Positions 47,360 to 58,084 of a stretch of DNA of 64,000 nucleotides are shown piece by piece (position 1 is the first letter of the stretch; each line of letters starts with the position of its first letter). The position numbers and the translations under genes were made by a program. Origin of the DNA: an uncultured Marinococcus sp. (GTDB lineage: Bacteria > Bacillota > Bacilli > Bacillales > Marinococcaceae); NCBI RefSeq assembly GCF_947493875.1, contig NZ_CANLSU010000006.1, positions 124,001 through 188,000 of the forward strand, given 5' to 3'. The notes beneath the pieces were generated by a model that saw only the letters and a list, made by a program, of their open reading frames with translations, was not told the origin of the DNA and ran no database searches.

Positions 47360-48392
47360 ATTGTCCAATTTTCTGTCCCGAGACAAGCTTCATAAAACAG
47401 AGCTCGAGGGCAAGCTGCTTGTCCATTTTCCCGGCCTTCATCTGATAATCTGTGGTGCTGAGCAGCTTCAGGGCTTCCTGCAGATACGAATGCGAAAATG
47501 CCGCCGCTGGCTTTTCAGCCAGCTGCACTGCATACGGATGGACTTTGATCGAACCGGCCATGCGTTTTCGCGAATAGCCCTGCTGCTTGAGGTTTTTTAC
47601 ATGATAAATAATACGGATCTGACGGGCAAGCAGCGCCAGAATTTTGATTGGCTCTTCTCCCTGCTTAAGCAGGTCGTAATATATGCGGAGCATCATTTTT
47701 GCCTGCCCTTTAACTACGGCATCCACCAGTTCGAACACGTTGTCCTCCAGCGAGCGCGGCACCAGTTTATCCACTGTTTCCATCGTTACTTCTCCGCTGC
47801 CCGTATACAGCTGCAGTTTTTTTGCCTCTTCGGCAAGCATCAGAAGGTCTTTGCCGGCAAGTGCAATAAAACGGTCCATGACTTCACGGCTCATTGTGAG
47901 CTGATGGGTCTGATTAAACTGCTGCATCCATTTTTTCATCGTCTCTTCGCCAGCGGCGGCGGCTTCGAGCACAACAGCCTGCTTTTTAATTTCTTTAACT
48001 ACCTTTTTCCGGGCGTCAAGCTTTTCATACGGCGCGGATAGTATTAACACGGTAGTCGGGTTCGGCTGCCTGGCATATGTTTCAAGCGCTTCGATTTTAT
48101 GCTCCACCTTCTCTTTTTCCCTTGCCCCCGTTAAAAAATAGCAGTTTTTAAGCACTATCACCCGCCGCTCCCCGAAAAAAGGAAGGGTTTCCGCTTCCTC
48201 CACAGCAATTTCCACCGGCGTTTCGCGCATATCGAATGTAGACAGGTTGAATTCTCTTTCCTCTTCCGCCAATGCTTTTCCGATAATTTTCTGCTGAATA
48301 TCCTGAATCATATAGCCTTCTTCACCCTGCAAAAGATAGAATGGCTGCACGTCCTCCTGCTGTATCTGCTTTTCCATCGTTATATAATCCAT
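47358..48392 (-). CDS. holA: DNA polymerase III delta subunit
   Basis: A 344-residue clamp-loader subunit. N-terminal AAA+-like fold without a working Walker A (PFYLLQGEEGYMIQDI), LSTFDMRETPVEIAVEEAETLPFFGERRVIVLKN, and a helical C-terminal collar domain (LLARQIRIIYHVKNLKQQG). Opens the sliding clamp ring. By position equals B. subtilis yqeN/holA next to rpsT and comEC. The ribosome binding site is weak; the ATG at 48377 is an alternative start. Confidence 0.93.
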   Translation of the reverse strand: MDYITMEKQIQQEDVQPFYLLQGEEGYMIQDIQQKIIGKALAEEEREFNLSTFDMRETPVEIAVEEAETLPFFGERRVIVLKNCYFLTGAREKEKVEHKIEALETYARQPNPTTVLILSAPYEKLDARKKVVKEIKKQAVVLEAAAAGEETMKKWMQQFNQTHQLTMSREVMDRFIALAGKDLLMLAEEAKKLQLYTGSGEVTMETVDKLVPRSLEDNVFELVDAVVKGQAKMMLRIYYDLLKQGEEPIKILALLARQIRIIYHVKNLKQQGYSRKRMAGSIKVHPYAVQLAEKPAAAFSHSYLQEALKLLSTTDYQMKAGKMDKQLALELCFMKLVSGQKIGQ

Positions 48393-48467
48393 CTGCTCAC
48401 ACTTTCCGAACGTATTCTCCTTCTATTTTATCGTATTTTCTTTCTCATTCCTACGAGAAACACTGAC

Positions 48468-50801
48468 TTAATTGCACGCTGGAAGCATTTCCTCTCTTGC
48501 CGTACGTATACCGGGCTTCTCCCGGGAAGAGGTAATAAACTGAATGGCTCCCTGAAGATCCGTACGCCATACGTTCACTCCCGCTTCTTCCAGTATTTCG
48601 AGAGGCTCTGGATGAGGATGGCCAAAGCGGTTGCAGTAGCCCGCTGATATAACCGCATGCTCCGGCTGCACCGCTGCCACGAAATCTTCGTCTGTGGACG
48701 TGCTGCTGCCATGATGGCCTGTTTTTAAAACATCAACCTGGAGTCCGGGATAAGTCTGCATTATCCGTTTCTCCTGTTCAGTGGAAACGTCCCCGGTCAG
48801 CAGCCACCGTTTTCCCCCCAGCTCAAAATACAGGACAACAGAACGATCGTTTTTATCCTCCCACTCCCCCTTGGGATGCAGCACATAAAAAGGGGTCCCC
48901 CCGATATGGTAGCTTTCCCCGCCTCCGACGAGCCTGATATCTGTGTTCTCGTCAAACGCTGCCAAAAGCTCCTGTTCCCCGTCCTCGTAATGGGCACTTC
49001 TGCCGTACCAGAGTTCATCTGTCGGTACATGCTCCACCACGTATTTCAGACCATTCACATGATCGGCGTCACCGTGCGTCGCCACTACTGTGTTCAATTT
49101 TCGTATTCCCCGGTATTTTAAGTATTCCGCGACGACTGCCTTACCGGGATCAAAGGGAGACTCCTGCTCCTGCCACTCTTCGTCGTTAAAGCTTACCCGC
49201 CCGCCTCCGTCAACAACAATCACCCCCTGCCGGTAAGGCAGTTCGATTACTGTGCTGTCCCCCTGCCCGACGTCAAGGTATGTTACTCTTCCCCGGCCGT
49301 CCATGTAAGGAGCTGTCCACTGCCAGACTGCTGCCGCAAGCATGACTGCTGCTGACAGACACACAGCTGCCTTTCGCATATTTTTATTCCACGCCGTAAT
49401 AAACACTGTGCATCCCGCCGCGTATACAACGGTAAAAACAAGCCCCGGTTTTCCGAGAAGCACCGTCGACCAGGACATACCCGCCAGATAGATAAAAAGC
49501 TCGTGCATCCAATCGATTCCTGAAAACACTAAAGAAAAGATTTCGGGAGGAGAAGCAATAAAAAAGGAGAGAAGATAATTCAAAAATAAAAAGGGGAGGA
49601 CGAGGAATAAAAGAATCGGAGTGAATAGAAAATTAATAAGTACATTCCAAAGAGAAAATTGATAAAAATTCCATAGAATTACAGGGAGAGAGACAAGCAT
49701 CGATGAACCGGCGACCCAGATCATATTCATCCATTTCCCGGTGGCTGCCATTCTTTTTCTGCAAAGAAGCAGATGCCCGCTTAATAAAAAGGAAAGCTGA
49801 AAACCGATATGAAAAAGATAGCCCGGATTAAGGACAAGCATAGTCCCCATCACCGTCAAAAGAATAATTACCGGATCCATGCGCCGTCCGCGAGGCCCCC
49901 ATTTCTGCCATCCAATGAACAATCCCGCAGCAAGGGCCGCACGAAGCACCGAGGGAGCCCCTCCGGTCAGAACAGCATATACAGGGAGAAGGCAGAGGAC
50001 CACCGTATAGGAGCGTTCTTTCGTCACGCCGATTCGTTTCAGCAAAAAAAATACAGCTCCGCTGACAATGGCAACATGCATGCCGGAAACGACGAGCACA
50101 TGCACAAGACCGAGCGAGCGGTATGCTTCCTCCACCTCCCCGGCCATTGACGTGCGGTCTCCAAACAGCAGAGAAACCGCCAGCCCACCGGCCTGTTCGG
50201 GAAAGAACCCTTCAATCCGCTGCATCTGAAGGGCACGGAACCGCTCGAGGTTGTCCACAGCTCCCCCCGATCGTGCAAAGCATTCCACGTTCTGACTGTT
50301 TTCCACCGTAAACAGCCAATGCATTTTTTCCCAGTACAGATAAGTCTGATAGCTGAACCCGCCGGGATTGCCAGCAGCCGATGGTCCCTTCATTTCCCCG
50401 CTCCATCGGCACTGCTCTCCCGGGAGGAGATTTTTGCTCTGCTGCAGTTCTTCTTCAGTGTCAAACCACCACGTAACCGGCACAGTCTCTCCTTGATCCG
50501 TCCGCAGATCAAAACGGGCTCTGCCGCCGTCATACATTAAAGGCGAAGCTATGGTGCCGGTAATTTCAGTCTCGGTGCCGTCAAAAAAAGAATCGTTGTG
50601 TTCCACCCAGTACCAGGAGCTTCCGGCAAAAACGAGCATCAGCGCTGTACCGGCAGCAAATATCCCAAAGCGCCGAAGCATTATCCATCCAGCGCCGAAG
50701 CAAAACCAAATAATCCCCCACACCCAGAAGTCTCCGCGGAGCAGCATTCCGACCGGGGCTGTCATAGATATAAGTATCCAAAGGACGGGGATCGTTTTCA
50801 C
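48468..50801 (-). CDS. comEC: ComEC/Rec2 DNA uptake channel
   Basis: A 777-residue membrane protein that takes transformed DNA across the cell membrane. N-terminal helices and OB-like domain (DUF4131), central competence helices (HVLVVSGMHVAIVSG, GGAPSVLRA) and C-terminal metallo-beta-lactamase domain (YLDVGQGDSTVIELPYRQ, VVATHGDADHVNGLKYV, LKTGHHGSSTSTDE). The gene is full length. GTG 50801 overlaps its poor ribosome binding site (AGGGGGTG), so the start may be a few codons later. comEB is missing and a metY gene lies between comEA and this gene. Confidence 0.95.
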   Translation of the reverse strand: MKTIPVLWILISMTAPVGMLLRGDFWVWGIIWFCFGAGWIMLRRFGIFAAGTALMLVFAGSSWYWVEHNDSFFDGTETEITGTIASPLMYDGGRARFDLRTDQGETVPVTWWFDTEEELQQSKNLLPGEQCRWSGEMKGPSAAGNPGGFSYQTYLYWEKMHWLFTVENSQNVECFARSGGAVDNLERFRALQMQRIEGFFPEQAGGLAVSLLFGDRTSMAGEVEEAYRSLGLVHVLVVSGMHVAIVSGAVFFLLKRIGVTKERSYTVVLCLLPVYAVLTGGAPSVLRAALAAGLFIGWQKWGPRGRRMDPVIILLTVMGTMLVLNPGYLFHIGFQLSFLLSGHLLLCRKRMAATGKWMNMIWVAGSSMLVSLPVILWNFYQFSLWNVLINFLFTPILLFLVLPFLFLNYLLSFFIASPPEIFSLVFSGIDWMHELFIYLAGMSWSTVLLGKPGLVFTVVYAAGCTVFITAWNKNMRKAAVCLSAAVMLAAAVWQWTAPYMDGRGRVTYLDVGQGDSTVIELPYRQGVIVVDGGGRVSFNDEEWQEQESPFDPGKAVVAEYLKYRGIRKLNTVVATHGDADHVNGLKYVVEHVPTDELWYGRSAHYEDGEQELLAAFDENTDIRLVGGGESYHIGGTPFYVLHPKGEWEDKNDRSVVLYFELGGKRWLLTGDVSTEQEKRIMQTYPGLQVDVLKTGHHGSSTSTDEDFVAAVQPEHAVISAGYCNRFGHPHPEPLEILEEAGVNVWRTDLQGAIQFITSSREKPGIRTAREEMLPACN

Positions 50802-50830
50802 CCCCTATTTGTTACATACTAGAATAGAAA

Positions 50831-50874
50831 AAAGGAAAAAAAGAAAGGGCCTGCCCCGCGAGGCAGGCTTTGTC
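50831..50874 (-). terminator. Intrinsic terminator after the metY-like gene
   Basis: On the reverse strand GCCTGCC / GGCAGGC around TCGCG(G), then CCTTTCTTTTTTT. It separates the sulfhydrylase gene from comEC. Confidence 0.85.
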
Positions 50875-50883
50875 GTTCGTGGT

Positions 50884-52212
<1,329 letters not shown>

Positions 52213-52245
52213 TTAACTTTATCAGACTATTTCGAAAAGTAAATA

Positions 52246-52878
52246 TTAGAGAGAAATGTAATCCCGCAGCTGTTCCACTGTCTTTTCCCCAATTCCGCTC
52301 ACATTGGACAATTCTTCTATCGTTTCAAAGGAACCGTTTTCTTCCCGATAGCTTAAAATAGCTGCGGCTTTTGCCGGGCCGATCCCTGGTACGGTTTCCA
52401 AATCCACCTGCTCCGCCTCATTCACATTGACCAGAGCCCCTTCACCACTGCTTTCTTCAACCGGGCCGGTAATTGCTTCTTCCCCTTCTCCGGGTATGTG
52501 AATGACCATCTCATCCTCTATTCTTTCTGCAAGATTCACCTGAAGCATATCCGCCCTGTCAGTGATTCCGCCTGCCTTCTGAATCGCTTCTTCCACTCTC
52601 TCATCTGCCTGAAGGGTATAAACACCCGGGGCATGCACTTCGCCTTTTACATCGACACGGACTTCTATGTCGGGATCTTCGGTTTCTTTATCAGAATCAC
52701 TTCCTGATGTCTTTTCCTGCTCGTTTTCATCCAATTGATTTTCCCACGGAACAGCTTCCTGCGTTTCCGCCTGTTCCCTGGGTATTCCACTCCAGAATAA
52801 TAGAAACATAATTCCAAGGCACACGGCTCCGCCGGCGCTGACTGCAATTAATTTCCAACGGCTCGTCAAAGAAAGCAT
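52246..52878 (-). CDS. comEA: ComEA, DNA receptor for transformation
   Basis: A 210-residue protein: N-terminal membrane anchor (about residues 8-28), acidic linker (NEQEKTSGSDSDKETEDPD), SLBB-like domain (VDVKGEVHAPGVYTLQADERVEEAI) and a C-terminal double helix-hairpin-helix for DNA binding (VNVNEAEQVDLETVPGIGPAKAAAILSYREENG). Feeds DNA to ComEC. ATG 52878 has GGAG only three bases ahead, so the start is uncertain by a codon or two. Confidence 0.94.
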   Translation of the reverse strand: MLSLTSRWKLIAVSAGGAVCLGIMFLLFWSGIPREQAETQEAVPWENQLDENEQEKTSGSDSDKETEDPDIEVRVDVKGEVHAPGVYTLQADERVEEAIQKAGGITDRADMLQVNLAERIEDEMVIHIPGEGEEAITGPVEESSGEGALVNVNEAEQVDLETVPGIGPAKAAAILSYREENGSFETIEELSNVSGIGEKTVEQLRDYISL

Positions 52879-52935
52879 CAACTCCAGATTCTTTTTATTT
52901 GTTCAATGGGTAAAGGGAAAATCGGGAAGGGGGAA

Positions 52936-52950
52936 GGGAGCAGGGCTCCC
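52936..52950 (-). terminator. Possible weak terminator after yqeM
   Basis: GGGAGC-AGG-GCTCCC, followed on the reverse strand by TTCCCCCTT. The stem is good but the T-tract is poor. Confidence 0.35.
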
Positions 52951-52997
52951 ATAATACAGAGGAGAGTAGTTGCTTCTATATATTACAATATTTTACA

Positions 52998-53735
52998 CTA
53001 TTTGTCTGTTTTTTTCGCCAAAAAGAATATGCGCTCGCTTTCTTCCTCTGGAAAATCAGCTGTAAAGTCGGCTGTAATACGAACATTCGAAAAGCCAGCT
53101 TCCTCGAGCCACTCTTTGTATTCATTAACAGCAAACGTCCGCTGAACATGATCTTCATCATACCGACTGTAGGTGCCGTCTGCATTTTTTGAAAAGATAG
53201 TCAGCTCATGCTCGACTTCCCAGGTTTGTTCCGAGGGATACACATCCCATATAAAAGACACCTCTTCATCGTTGTCCGCAAAAGAGACCTCAGACAAAAT
53301 ATCCTCTATGTAGTGAATGGAATGGACGTCAAACATAAAAATCCCGCCTGCTTCGAGATGGTTATAAACACCGGTAAAGGTGGATTTAACATCCTCCGGC
53401 GCCGTTAAATAGTTCAGGGAATCACAAAAACAAAAAATAAGCTGATACATATTTGGCGTATCCAGAAACCTCATATCCTGCTGAAACAATACAGGTCTTT
53501 CTCCTGAAGCATTCCATTTCTGCGCTGCCACTGCAAGCATGTCTGCTGAAAGATCCATGCCGTCGGCCCGGAAGCCTTCGCTGTAAAGACGTTTCACGAT
53601 CTCGCCTGTACCACATCCAAGCTCAAGCATCCTTGCGCTCCTCGCCGGAGCTTCTTTTAATACAGCCTCTTTCCAGGCATCGTACGGAGCCTCTGCCATC
53701 AGCCGGTCATACACTTCGGCAAAGCCGTTATACAT
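52998..53735 (-). CDS. yqeM: Class I SAM-dependent methyltransferase YqeM
   Basis: A 245-residue putative methyltransferase. SAM-binding motif I is MLELGCGTGEIVKRL, then GMDLSADMLAVA and LIFCFCDSLNYL. The substrate is unknown. Start most likely ATG 53735 (MYNGFAEVYDRLM), matching the family N-terminus, with AGGA about ten bases ahead; the ATG at 53747 is the alternative. It follows rsfS as in B. subtilis; comER, which comes next there, is absent. Confidence 0.88.
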   Translation of the reverse strand: MYNGFAEVYDRLMAEAPYDAWKEAVLKEAPARSARMLELGCGTGEIVKRLYSEGFRADGMDLSADMLAVAAQKWNASGERPVLFQQDMRFLDTPNMYQLIFCFCDSLNYLTAPEDVKSTFTGVYNHLEAGGIFMFDVHSIHYIEDILSEVSFADNDEEVSFIWDVYPSEQTWEVEHELTIFSKNADGTYSRYDEDHVQRTFAVNEYKEWLEEAGFSNVRITADFTADFPEEESERIFFLAKKTDK

Positions 53736-53773
53736 TGAGTGAGTCATCCTGCACTTCCCTTCGTTTAAATTAG

Positions 53774-53799
53774 AAAAAGGCCTGATTTTTCAGGCCTTT
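53774..53799 (-). terminator. Intrinsic terminator after rsfS
   Basis: AAAGGCCTGA-AAAA-TCAGGCCTTT on the reverse strand, then TT. It separates the yqeG-to-rsfS operon from yqeM. Confidence 0.88.
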
Positions 53800-53812
53800 C
53801 AGGCGTTTATTG

Positions 53813-54169
53813 TTACTGGGAAAGTACCGTTCCGAGTTCCACGTAGACAGCATCGCCCCATAATTTTTCAAGGTTGTAATAATCTCTTTCGTCTTCATGA
53901 AAAATGTGCACGACGACGTCCCCGAGATCGATCAGCACCCACTTTGCTTCGTTATATCCTTCAAGCCTCTGGACGTCGAGGCCCTGCTTGTGTGCAGCCT
54001 TTTTCAATTCTGTGGCAATTGCCTGGACCTGCTTTTCTGATGTGCCGTGTCCGATAACAAAATAATCTGCGACCGGCGAAACACCTCTCATGTCCAGTGC
54101 AACGATACCATGTGCATTCTTGCTGTCAGCAGTTTGTACCGCTAATTCAAGCAGTTCTTTTTCGTTCAT
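53813..54169 (-). CDS. rsfS: Ribosomal silencing factor RsfS
   Basis: A 118-residue protein that binds uL14 and blocks subunit joining in starvation. Motifs: DMRGVSPVADYFVIGHGTSEKQVQAIA, EGYNEAKWVLIDLGDVVVHIFHEDERDYYNLEKLWGDA. ATG with GGAGGTCTGTAG. Downstream of yqeK. Confidence 0.96.
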   Translation of the reverse strand: MNEKELLELAVQTADSKNAHGIVALDMRGVSPVADYFVIGHGTSEKQVQAIATELKKAAHKQGLDVQRLEGYNEAKWVLIDLGDVVVHIFHEDERDYYNLEKLWGDAVYVELGTVLSQ

Positions 54170-54182
54170 CTACAGACCTCCA

Positions 54183-54746
54183 TTATTTGCGTTCCATCAC
54201 CAGATCGTTGTATGCGGCAAGCGTATCTGGAAATACAGGAACATTTTTTGAAATTAAAAATTGAATCGTGTTTCCAAGAGCCATCACGATGGCAGCATCT
54301 ATATCTGATTCTGCCGCCTCCCGGACTTCTTCCACACCAGGAAATGTCCGGTTTGGTTCTATATAATCCGCTAAAAACAGCACCTTTTCATAAGCGGTCA
54401 TGTCTGGTTTTCCGGTTGTATGCCAATAAATAGAAGAAACAATATCCGCGTCTGCAATCCCGGCTTCTGTCTGAATGAAGTAAGCTCCAGCCGGGGCATG
54501 AAGCAGTTCGTCCCCATAGGCGATAAACCTGCCGGCTTCTTCTTTCCCGCGGAGCAGCTCACGCATCTCATCGACAGGACGGTATTTAGCATAGTCATGC
54601 AAAATAGCTGCTATCTCTACTTTATTATAATCGATATCAAACCGTTCTGCCAAATATAAAGCGGCCTCCCGGACACCGAGCGTGTGCTTGTATCTGCTTT
54701 CTGTCAATTGTTCTTTAACGATTTGAAGGGCTTCATTTTTGTCCAT
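54183..54746 (-). CDS. yqeK: YqeK, HD-domain dinucleoside polyphosphate hydrolase
   Basis: A 187-residue HD-domain protein. Metal ligands: H in YKHTLGVREAALYL, HD in AAILHDYAKY, HAPAGAYFI and YWHTTGKPDM, then LADYIEPNRTFPGVEEVR. Members hydrolyse Ap4A symmetrically to two ADP. The start is ATG 54746 (MDKNEALQIV), which overlaps nadD by 14 bases; the upstream ATG lies deep in nadD. Confidence 0.92.
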   Translation of the reverse strand: MDKNEALQIVKEQLTESRYKHTLGVREAALYLAERFDIDYNKVEIAAILHDYAKYRPVDEMRELLRGKEEAGRFIAYGDELLHAPAGAYFIQTEAGIADADIVSSIYWHTTGKPDMTAYEKVLFLADYIEPNRTFPGVEEVREAAESDIDAAIVMALGNTIQFLISKNVPVFPDTLAAYNDLVMERK

Positions 54747-55308
54747 ACAGTTTTTTCCTCTCAATCTCTTTTAATACATTACCCGGCACAATATAGCGGA
54801 CAGTTTCGCCGTCCCTGAGCCGGCGGCGTATCATCGAAGAAGAAACGTGCATCGTAGGAGCTTCCACCTGAGTCAGCCACGAAGGCTTATGACCGTTGTA
54901 GCCGGGGCGGTTCACAAATACAAATTCGACCAGCCTGCGCAGCTTCTCGATGTCCTTCCACTTATCCATCTGATCTGCCATATCGCCACCGATCAAAAAG
55001 AAAAACTCCGTTCCCGGTGCCTGCTCTTTAAAGTAACGTACTGTATCGATTGTATACGAGGGCCCGCCGCGTTCAATCTCCACGGAGGAGGTGCGAAACC
55101 CGGCGTTATCTTCAATTGCTGCTTCTACAAGCATCAGACGCTCTTCCCCGGCAATCATATTCTCTCTTTGCTTATGCGGTGGTGTGTGAACTGGGATAAA
55201 CCAGACTTCATCCAGATTTAATGCATTTTTTGCCTCTTCCGCCATAATCAGATGAGCTAAATGCGGCGGGTCAAATGTGCCTCCGAACAGGCCGATACGT
55301 TCACTCAT
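54733..55308 (-). CDS. nadD: Nicotinate-nucleotide adenylyltransferase
   Basis: A 191-residue NAD-synthesis enzyme. Nucleotidyltransferase HxGH-like motif in LFGGTFDPPHLAHL, later VSSSMIRRRL. ATG 55308 (MSERIGLFGG) with AAGGAGAGCCTATT; a longer frame to 55389 has no ribosome binding site and runs into yqeI. Overlaps yqeK by 14 bases. Confidence 0.96.
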   Translation of the reverse strand: MSERIGLFGGTFDPPHLAHLIMAEEAKNALNLDEVWFIPVHTPPHKQRENMIAGEERLMLVEAAIEDNAGFRTSSVEIERGGPSYTIDTVRYFKEQAPGTEFFFLIGGDMADQMDKWKDIEKLRRLVEFVFVNRPGYNGHKPSWLTQVEAPTMHVSSSMIRRRLRDGETVRYIVPGNVLKEIERKKLYGQK

Positions 55309-55324
55309 AATAGGCTCTCCTTGT

Positions 55325-55618
55325 TTACTTTGGAAGTTCAATCCCAGGATTGTCTTTCGATCTACGGTACAGTACGATCGTGTTTCCAATCACCTGCACG
55401 ACTTCGGCTCCTGTACCTTCGGCAAGCTCAGATGCCACTTCATGCTTATCCTCCATGCAGTTCTGCAGAAGGTTTACTTTCAAAATTTCTCTTTTTTCAA
55501 TCGCTTCGTCCACGTGTGTAATAATTTGTTCATTCATGCCTTCTTTTCCAATTTGAAAAAGCGGCTTTAACGAATGTGCTTCTCTGCGCAATGTACGCTT
55601 TTGTTTATTATTAAGCAT
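55325..55618 (-). CDS. yqeI: YhbY-family RNA-binding protein (YqeI)
   Basis: A 97-residue CRM-domain protein (GKEGMNEQIITHVDEAIEKREILKVNLLQN, VVQVIGNTIVLYRRS), associated with pre-50S ribosomes in bacteria. ATG with AAAGGAG, overlapping the aroE stop by eight bases. Confidence 0.94.
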   Translation of the reverse strand: MLNNKQKRTLRREAHSLKPLFQIGKEGMNEQIITHVDEAIEKREILKVNLLQNCMEDKHEVASELAEGTGAEVVQVIGNTIVLYRRSKDNPGIELPK

Positions 55619-56462
55619 TATTTTCTCCTTTTAGATGATCTTCAACAAGCGCCTGCATTGCTTGACGGTCCGGTTCTTTTCCTGTCCAGTACTTAAACGC
55701 AAGCGCTCCCTGATTAACAAACATTCCACTTCCATTCAATGTATCGAGTCCGGCCTCCCGGGCATCCTTTAACCATCTGGTTTCCCACGGGTTATAGATG
55801 AGGTCGCTGCACAATGCAGAAGCTTTTACATTTTCGAGAGACCAGGGGGACTTATTGATCTCAGGGCTCATCCCAATCGAAGTCGTGTTAATCAGTATAT
55901 CGAATTCATGATTTCTGCTTTCTGCTTCTTCTTTCGCTGCTACCCTGACAGCGGCTGCATTTTTCAGATGGCTTTTCAGCTGTTCTGCCTTTTCCTGCGT
56001 GCGGTTCACGATAGTAATACTTTCAGGATCCCGCAGGCTTAAGGCATAGCATACTGCCCGCGCTGCCCCGCCCGCTCCAATCACGAGGATCCTGGCATTT
56101 TTTATTTGATCCAATGAACGTATGGCCAGTAAAGATTCAAGATAGCCTTCCCCGTCCGTATTATAGCCGACAAGGGCATCCTTTTCTCTTACGACAGTGT
56201 TCACCGCGCCGATTTTTTCGGCCGAGGGATCAAGCCTGTCGATATAGTTCATCACATTCACTTTGTGGGGGATGGTAATGTTAAAGCCGGCAGCGCCGAG
56301 CTGCCGAAGGGCCTGTACGCCTTTCTCCAGCTCTTCTTCTTGTATATCAAACAAATGGTAGTACCCGTCGATACCGAGCCTCCCAAACTGCTCATTATGC
56401 ATTTGCGGGGACAGCGAATGCCCGAGCGGATGGCCGATTAAGCCGAGCAGCGTTTTTGGCAA
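55611..56462 (-). CDS. aroE: Shikimate dehydrogenase (NADP+)
   Basis: A 283-residue enzyme of the shikimate pathway. Substrate site: GHPLGHSLSPQMHN and NITIPHKVNVM (catalytic Lys); NTDGEGYL; NADP motif VIGAGGAARAVCYAL and NRTQEKA. The start is TTG at 56462 with GGGAGG upstream, two bases after the yqeH stop codon begins to end. In the yqeG-to-rsfS operon. Confidence 0.96.
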   Translation of the reverse strand: MPKTLLGLIGHPLGHSLSPQMHNEQFGRLGIDGYYHLFDIQEEELEKGVQALRQLGAAGFNITIPHKVNVMNYIDRLDPSAEKIGAVNTVVREKDALVGYNTDGEGYLESLLAIRSLDQIKNARILVIGAGGAARAVCYALSLRDPESITIVNRTQEKAEQLKSHLKNAAAVRVAAKEEAESRNHEFDILINTTSIGMSPEINKSPWSLENVKASALCSDLIYNPWETRWLKDAREAGLDTLNGSGMFVNQGALAFKYWTGKEPDRQAMQALVEDHLKGENNA

Positions 56463-57566
56463 TTAAATCACCGCCTCCCGTTTTGATACTCCTGTGCCGA
56501 CCGGCACGTAAATATCTACGGAAGCACGGGGGTTTGTTACCGTAATCCACCCGAGCCCCTGCACCACAATGTCTGTCTTTTCCTCTTTAATTTCAATCCG
56601 GTGCTTCGTTAATTCCGGCGCGTCCTCCACGCGGTACGGCGGCGTTAATACATCCCCGACTCTGTCCGGATGGAGGCGGTCAGCGTTATCCTGCTTGGTG
56701 CGGTGCACCGGAAGCCGGTTGGACATAAACACCACAAATGAATTAGGGTCACCTTCGACAAAATCCATTCGTACGTAACCGCCGACAAATATTGTCTGTC
56801 CGCTTTCAAGCTGGTACACTTTCGGCTTTAATTCCTTTTCCGGAATGAATTCTTTTCGCTCCTTGAGGCTCCGTTTGCGCCCGAACTGCTTATCATTGAT
56901 AAGGCCGGGAGTATCATACAGACTCGTCTGCTCGTCTAAAGGGACTTCAATCATATCAAGCGTCGTTCCCGGAAAATGAGAAGTGGTGATATCCTGCTCT
57001 TCATTTTCGCCGAATTCAGCAATCAGTGCGTTAATAAATGTCGATTTACCAACATTTGTACATCCGGTGACATACACGTCCCGGCCGTTTCTCAGCTCTT
57101 CAATACTTGAAGCGGCTTCCTGGATACCCTGTTTATTTTTGGCACTCAGCAAAACAACGTCCTTCGGCTTTAACCCCTGCTGCTTTGCCTGGCGGCGAAT
57201 CCAGTGGAGAAGCTTATTTTCATTTAAAGAGTGCGGCAGCAGATCCGTTTTGTTCACCATCAGCAGCACTGGGTTATCTCCGACGTATCTTTGAAAGCCG
57301 GGAATCCAGCTGCCTTCAAAATCAAACACATCAACGATTTTTACAATAAGCGCCTTTTTTCTGCCAAGCTCATGCAGTTTATCACGGAAATCCTGATCCT
57401 CCATGTCCACATCCTGGACTTCGTTATAATGCTTCAAACGAAAACAACGCTGGCAGATCACTGTCGCTCTGTCTACTAGCGCTGATGTCGGGACATACCC
57501 GGCTTTATTTTTATCCTCATTTTGAATAGGCGCCCCGCATCCGGCGCAGTGCAGCTCTTCGGTCAT
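56463..57566 (-). CDS. yqeH: YqeH, circularly permuted ribosome-assembly GTPase
   Basis: A 367-residue GTPase for 30S assembly. N-terminal zinc finger (CAGCG..CQRCF), then permuted G motifs: G4 NKTDL, G1 GCTNVGKSTFIN, G2/G3 PGTTLD and YDTPGLIN; C-terminal domain after 210. ATG 57566 (MTEELHCAGC) with GGGAGG seven bases ahead. Confidence 0.96.
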   Translation of the reverse strand: MTEELHCAGCGAPIQNEDKNKAGYVPTSALVDRATVICQRCFRLKHYNEVQDVDMEDQDFRDKLHELGRKKALIVKIVDVFDFEGSWIPGFQRYVGDNPVLLMVNKTDLLPHSLNENKLLHWIRRQAKQQGLKPKDVVLLSAKNKQGIQEAASSIEELRNGRDVYVTGCTNVGKSTFINALIAEFGENEEQDITTSHFPGTTLDMIEVPLDEQTSLYDTPGLINDKQFGRKRSLKERKEFIPEKELKPKVYQLESGQTIFVGGYVRMDFVEGDPNSFVVFMSNRLPVHRTKQDNADRLHPDRVGDVLTPPYRVEDAPELTKHRIEIKEEKTDIVVQGLGWITVTNPRASVDIYVPVGTGVSKREAVI

Positions 57567-58084
57567 TGTGTATCCTCCCATTGAATTAATCCTCTGTCTT
57601 TTAACCGCTTCATTACCAGTCGTTCTACCTTCCGGTTGATTTTTGTCAGGAAGCCGTCGTTTTGAGCTACCGGAACGACCAGCACTGTATAAAATCCAGC
57701 CCGGTTTCCCCCGAACACGTCCGTCAGGACCTGGTCTCCTACTACCACCACTTCACGCTTTTTAAGTCCCATCCGCCTGGTCGCTTTTCGAAACGCCCGG
57801 CCCATGGGCTTTTTAGCCGAATGGATGAAATGAATACCGTTTGGCTCTGAAAATGAGCGGACACGGTGCTCGGAATTGTTGGAAACAATAGTTACCTGAA
57901 AACCCTGCTCCTGTAAAAAGAAAAACCAATCATCAAGCTCGCTTGTTATATCCGGCCGGTCCCATTCTACCAGAGTATTATCCAAATCAGTGATAATACC
58001 TTTTATATTATTCTCACGCAGATGTTCCAGATCGAGATCTAAAACACTCGGCAGGTATTCATTTGGCATAAATCGCTTAATCAA
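57563..58084 (-). CDS. yqeG: YqeG, HAD-superfamily (subclass IIIA) phosphatase
   Basis: A 173-residue HAD phosphatase. Motif I is ITDLDNTLVEWDRP, motif II VSNN, motif III KKPMGRAFRKATRRMG and motif IV VGDQVLTDVFGGNRAG. The substrate is not established; plant and yeast relatives dephosphorylate phosphatidylglycerophosphate. The start is TTG 58084 (MIKRFMPNEYLP) about eight bases after AAGGGGG, matching family length; the ATG at 58066 is the alternative. Overlaps yqeH by four bases. Confidence 0.9.
   Translation of the reverse strand: MIKRFMPNEYLPSVLDLDLEHLRENNIKGIITDLDNTLVEWDRPDITSELDDWFFFLQEQGFQVTIVSNNSEHRVRSFSEPNGIHFIHSAKKPMGRAFRKATRRMGLKKREVVVVGDQVLTDVFGGNRAGFYTVLVVPVAQNDGFLTKINRKVERLVMKRLKDRGLIQWEDTQ

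Noticed and set aside
48393-48467. A counterpart of the small yqzM gene between holA and comEC.
   Set aside because: The gap is 75 bases, too short for it, and no frame resembles the protein.
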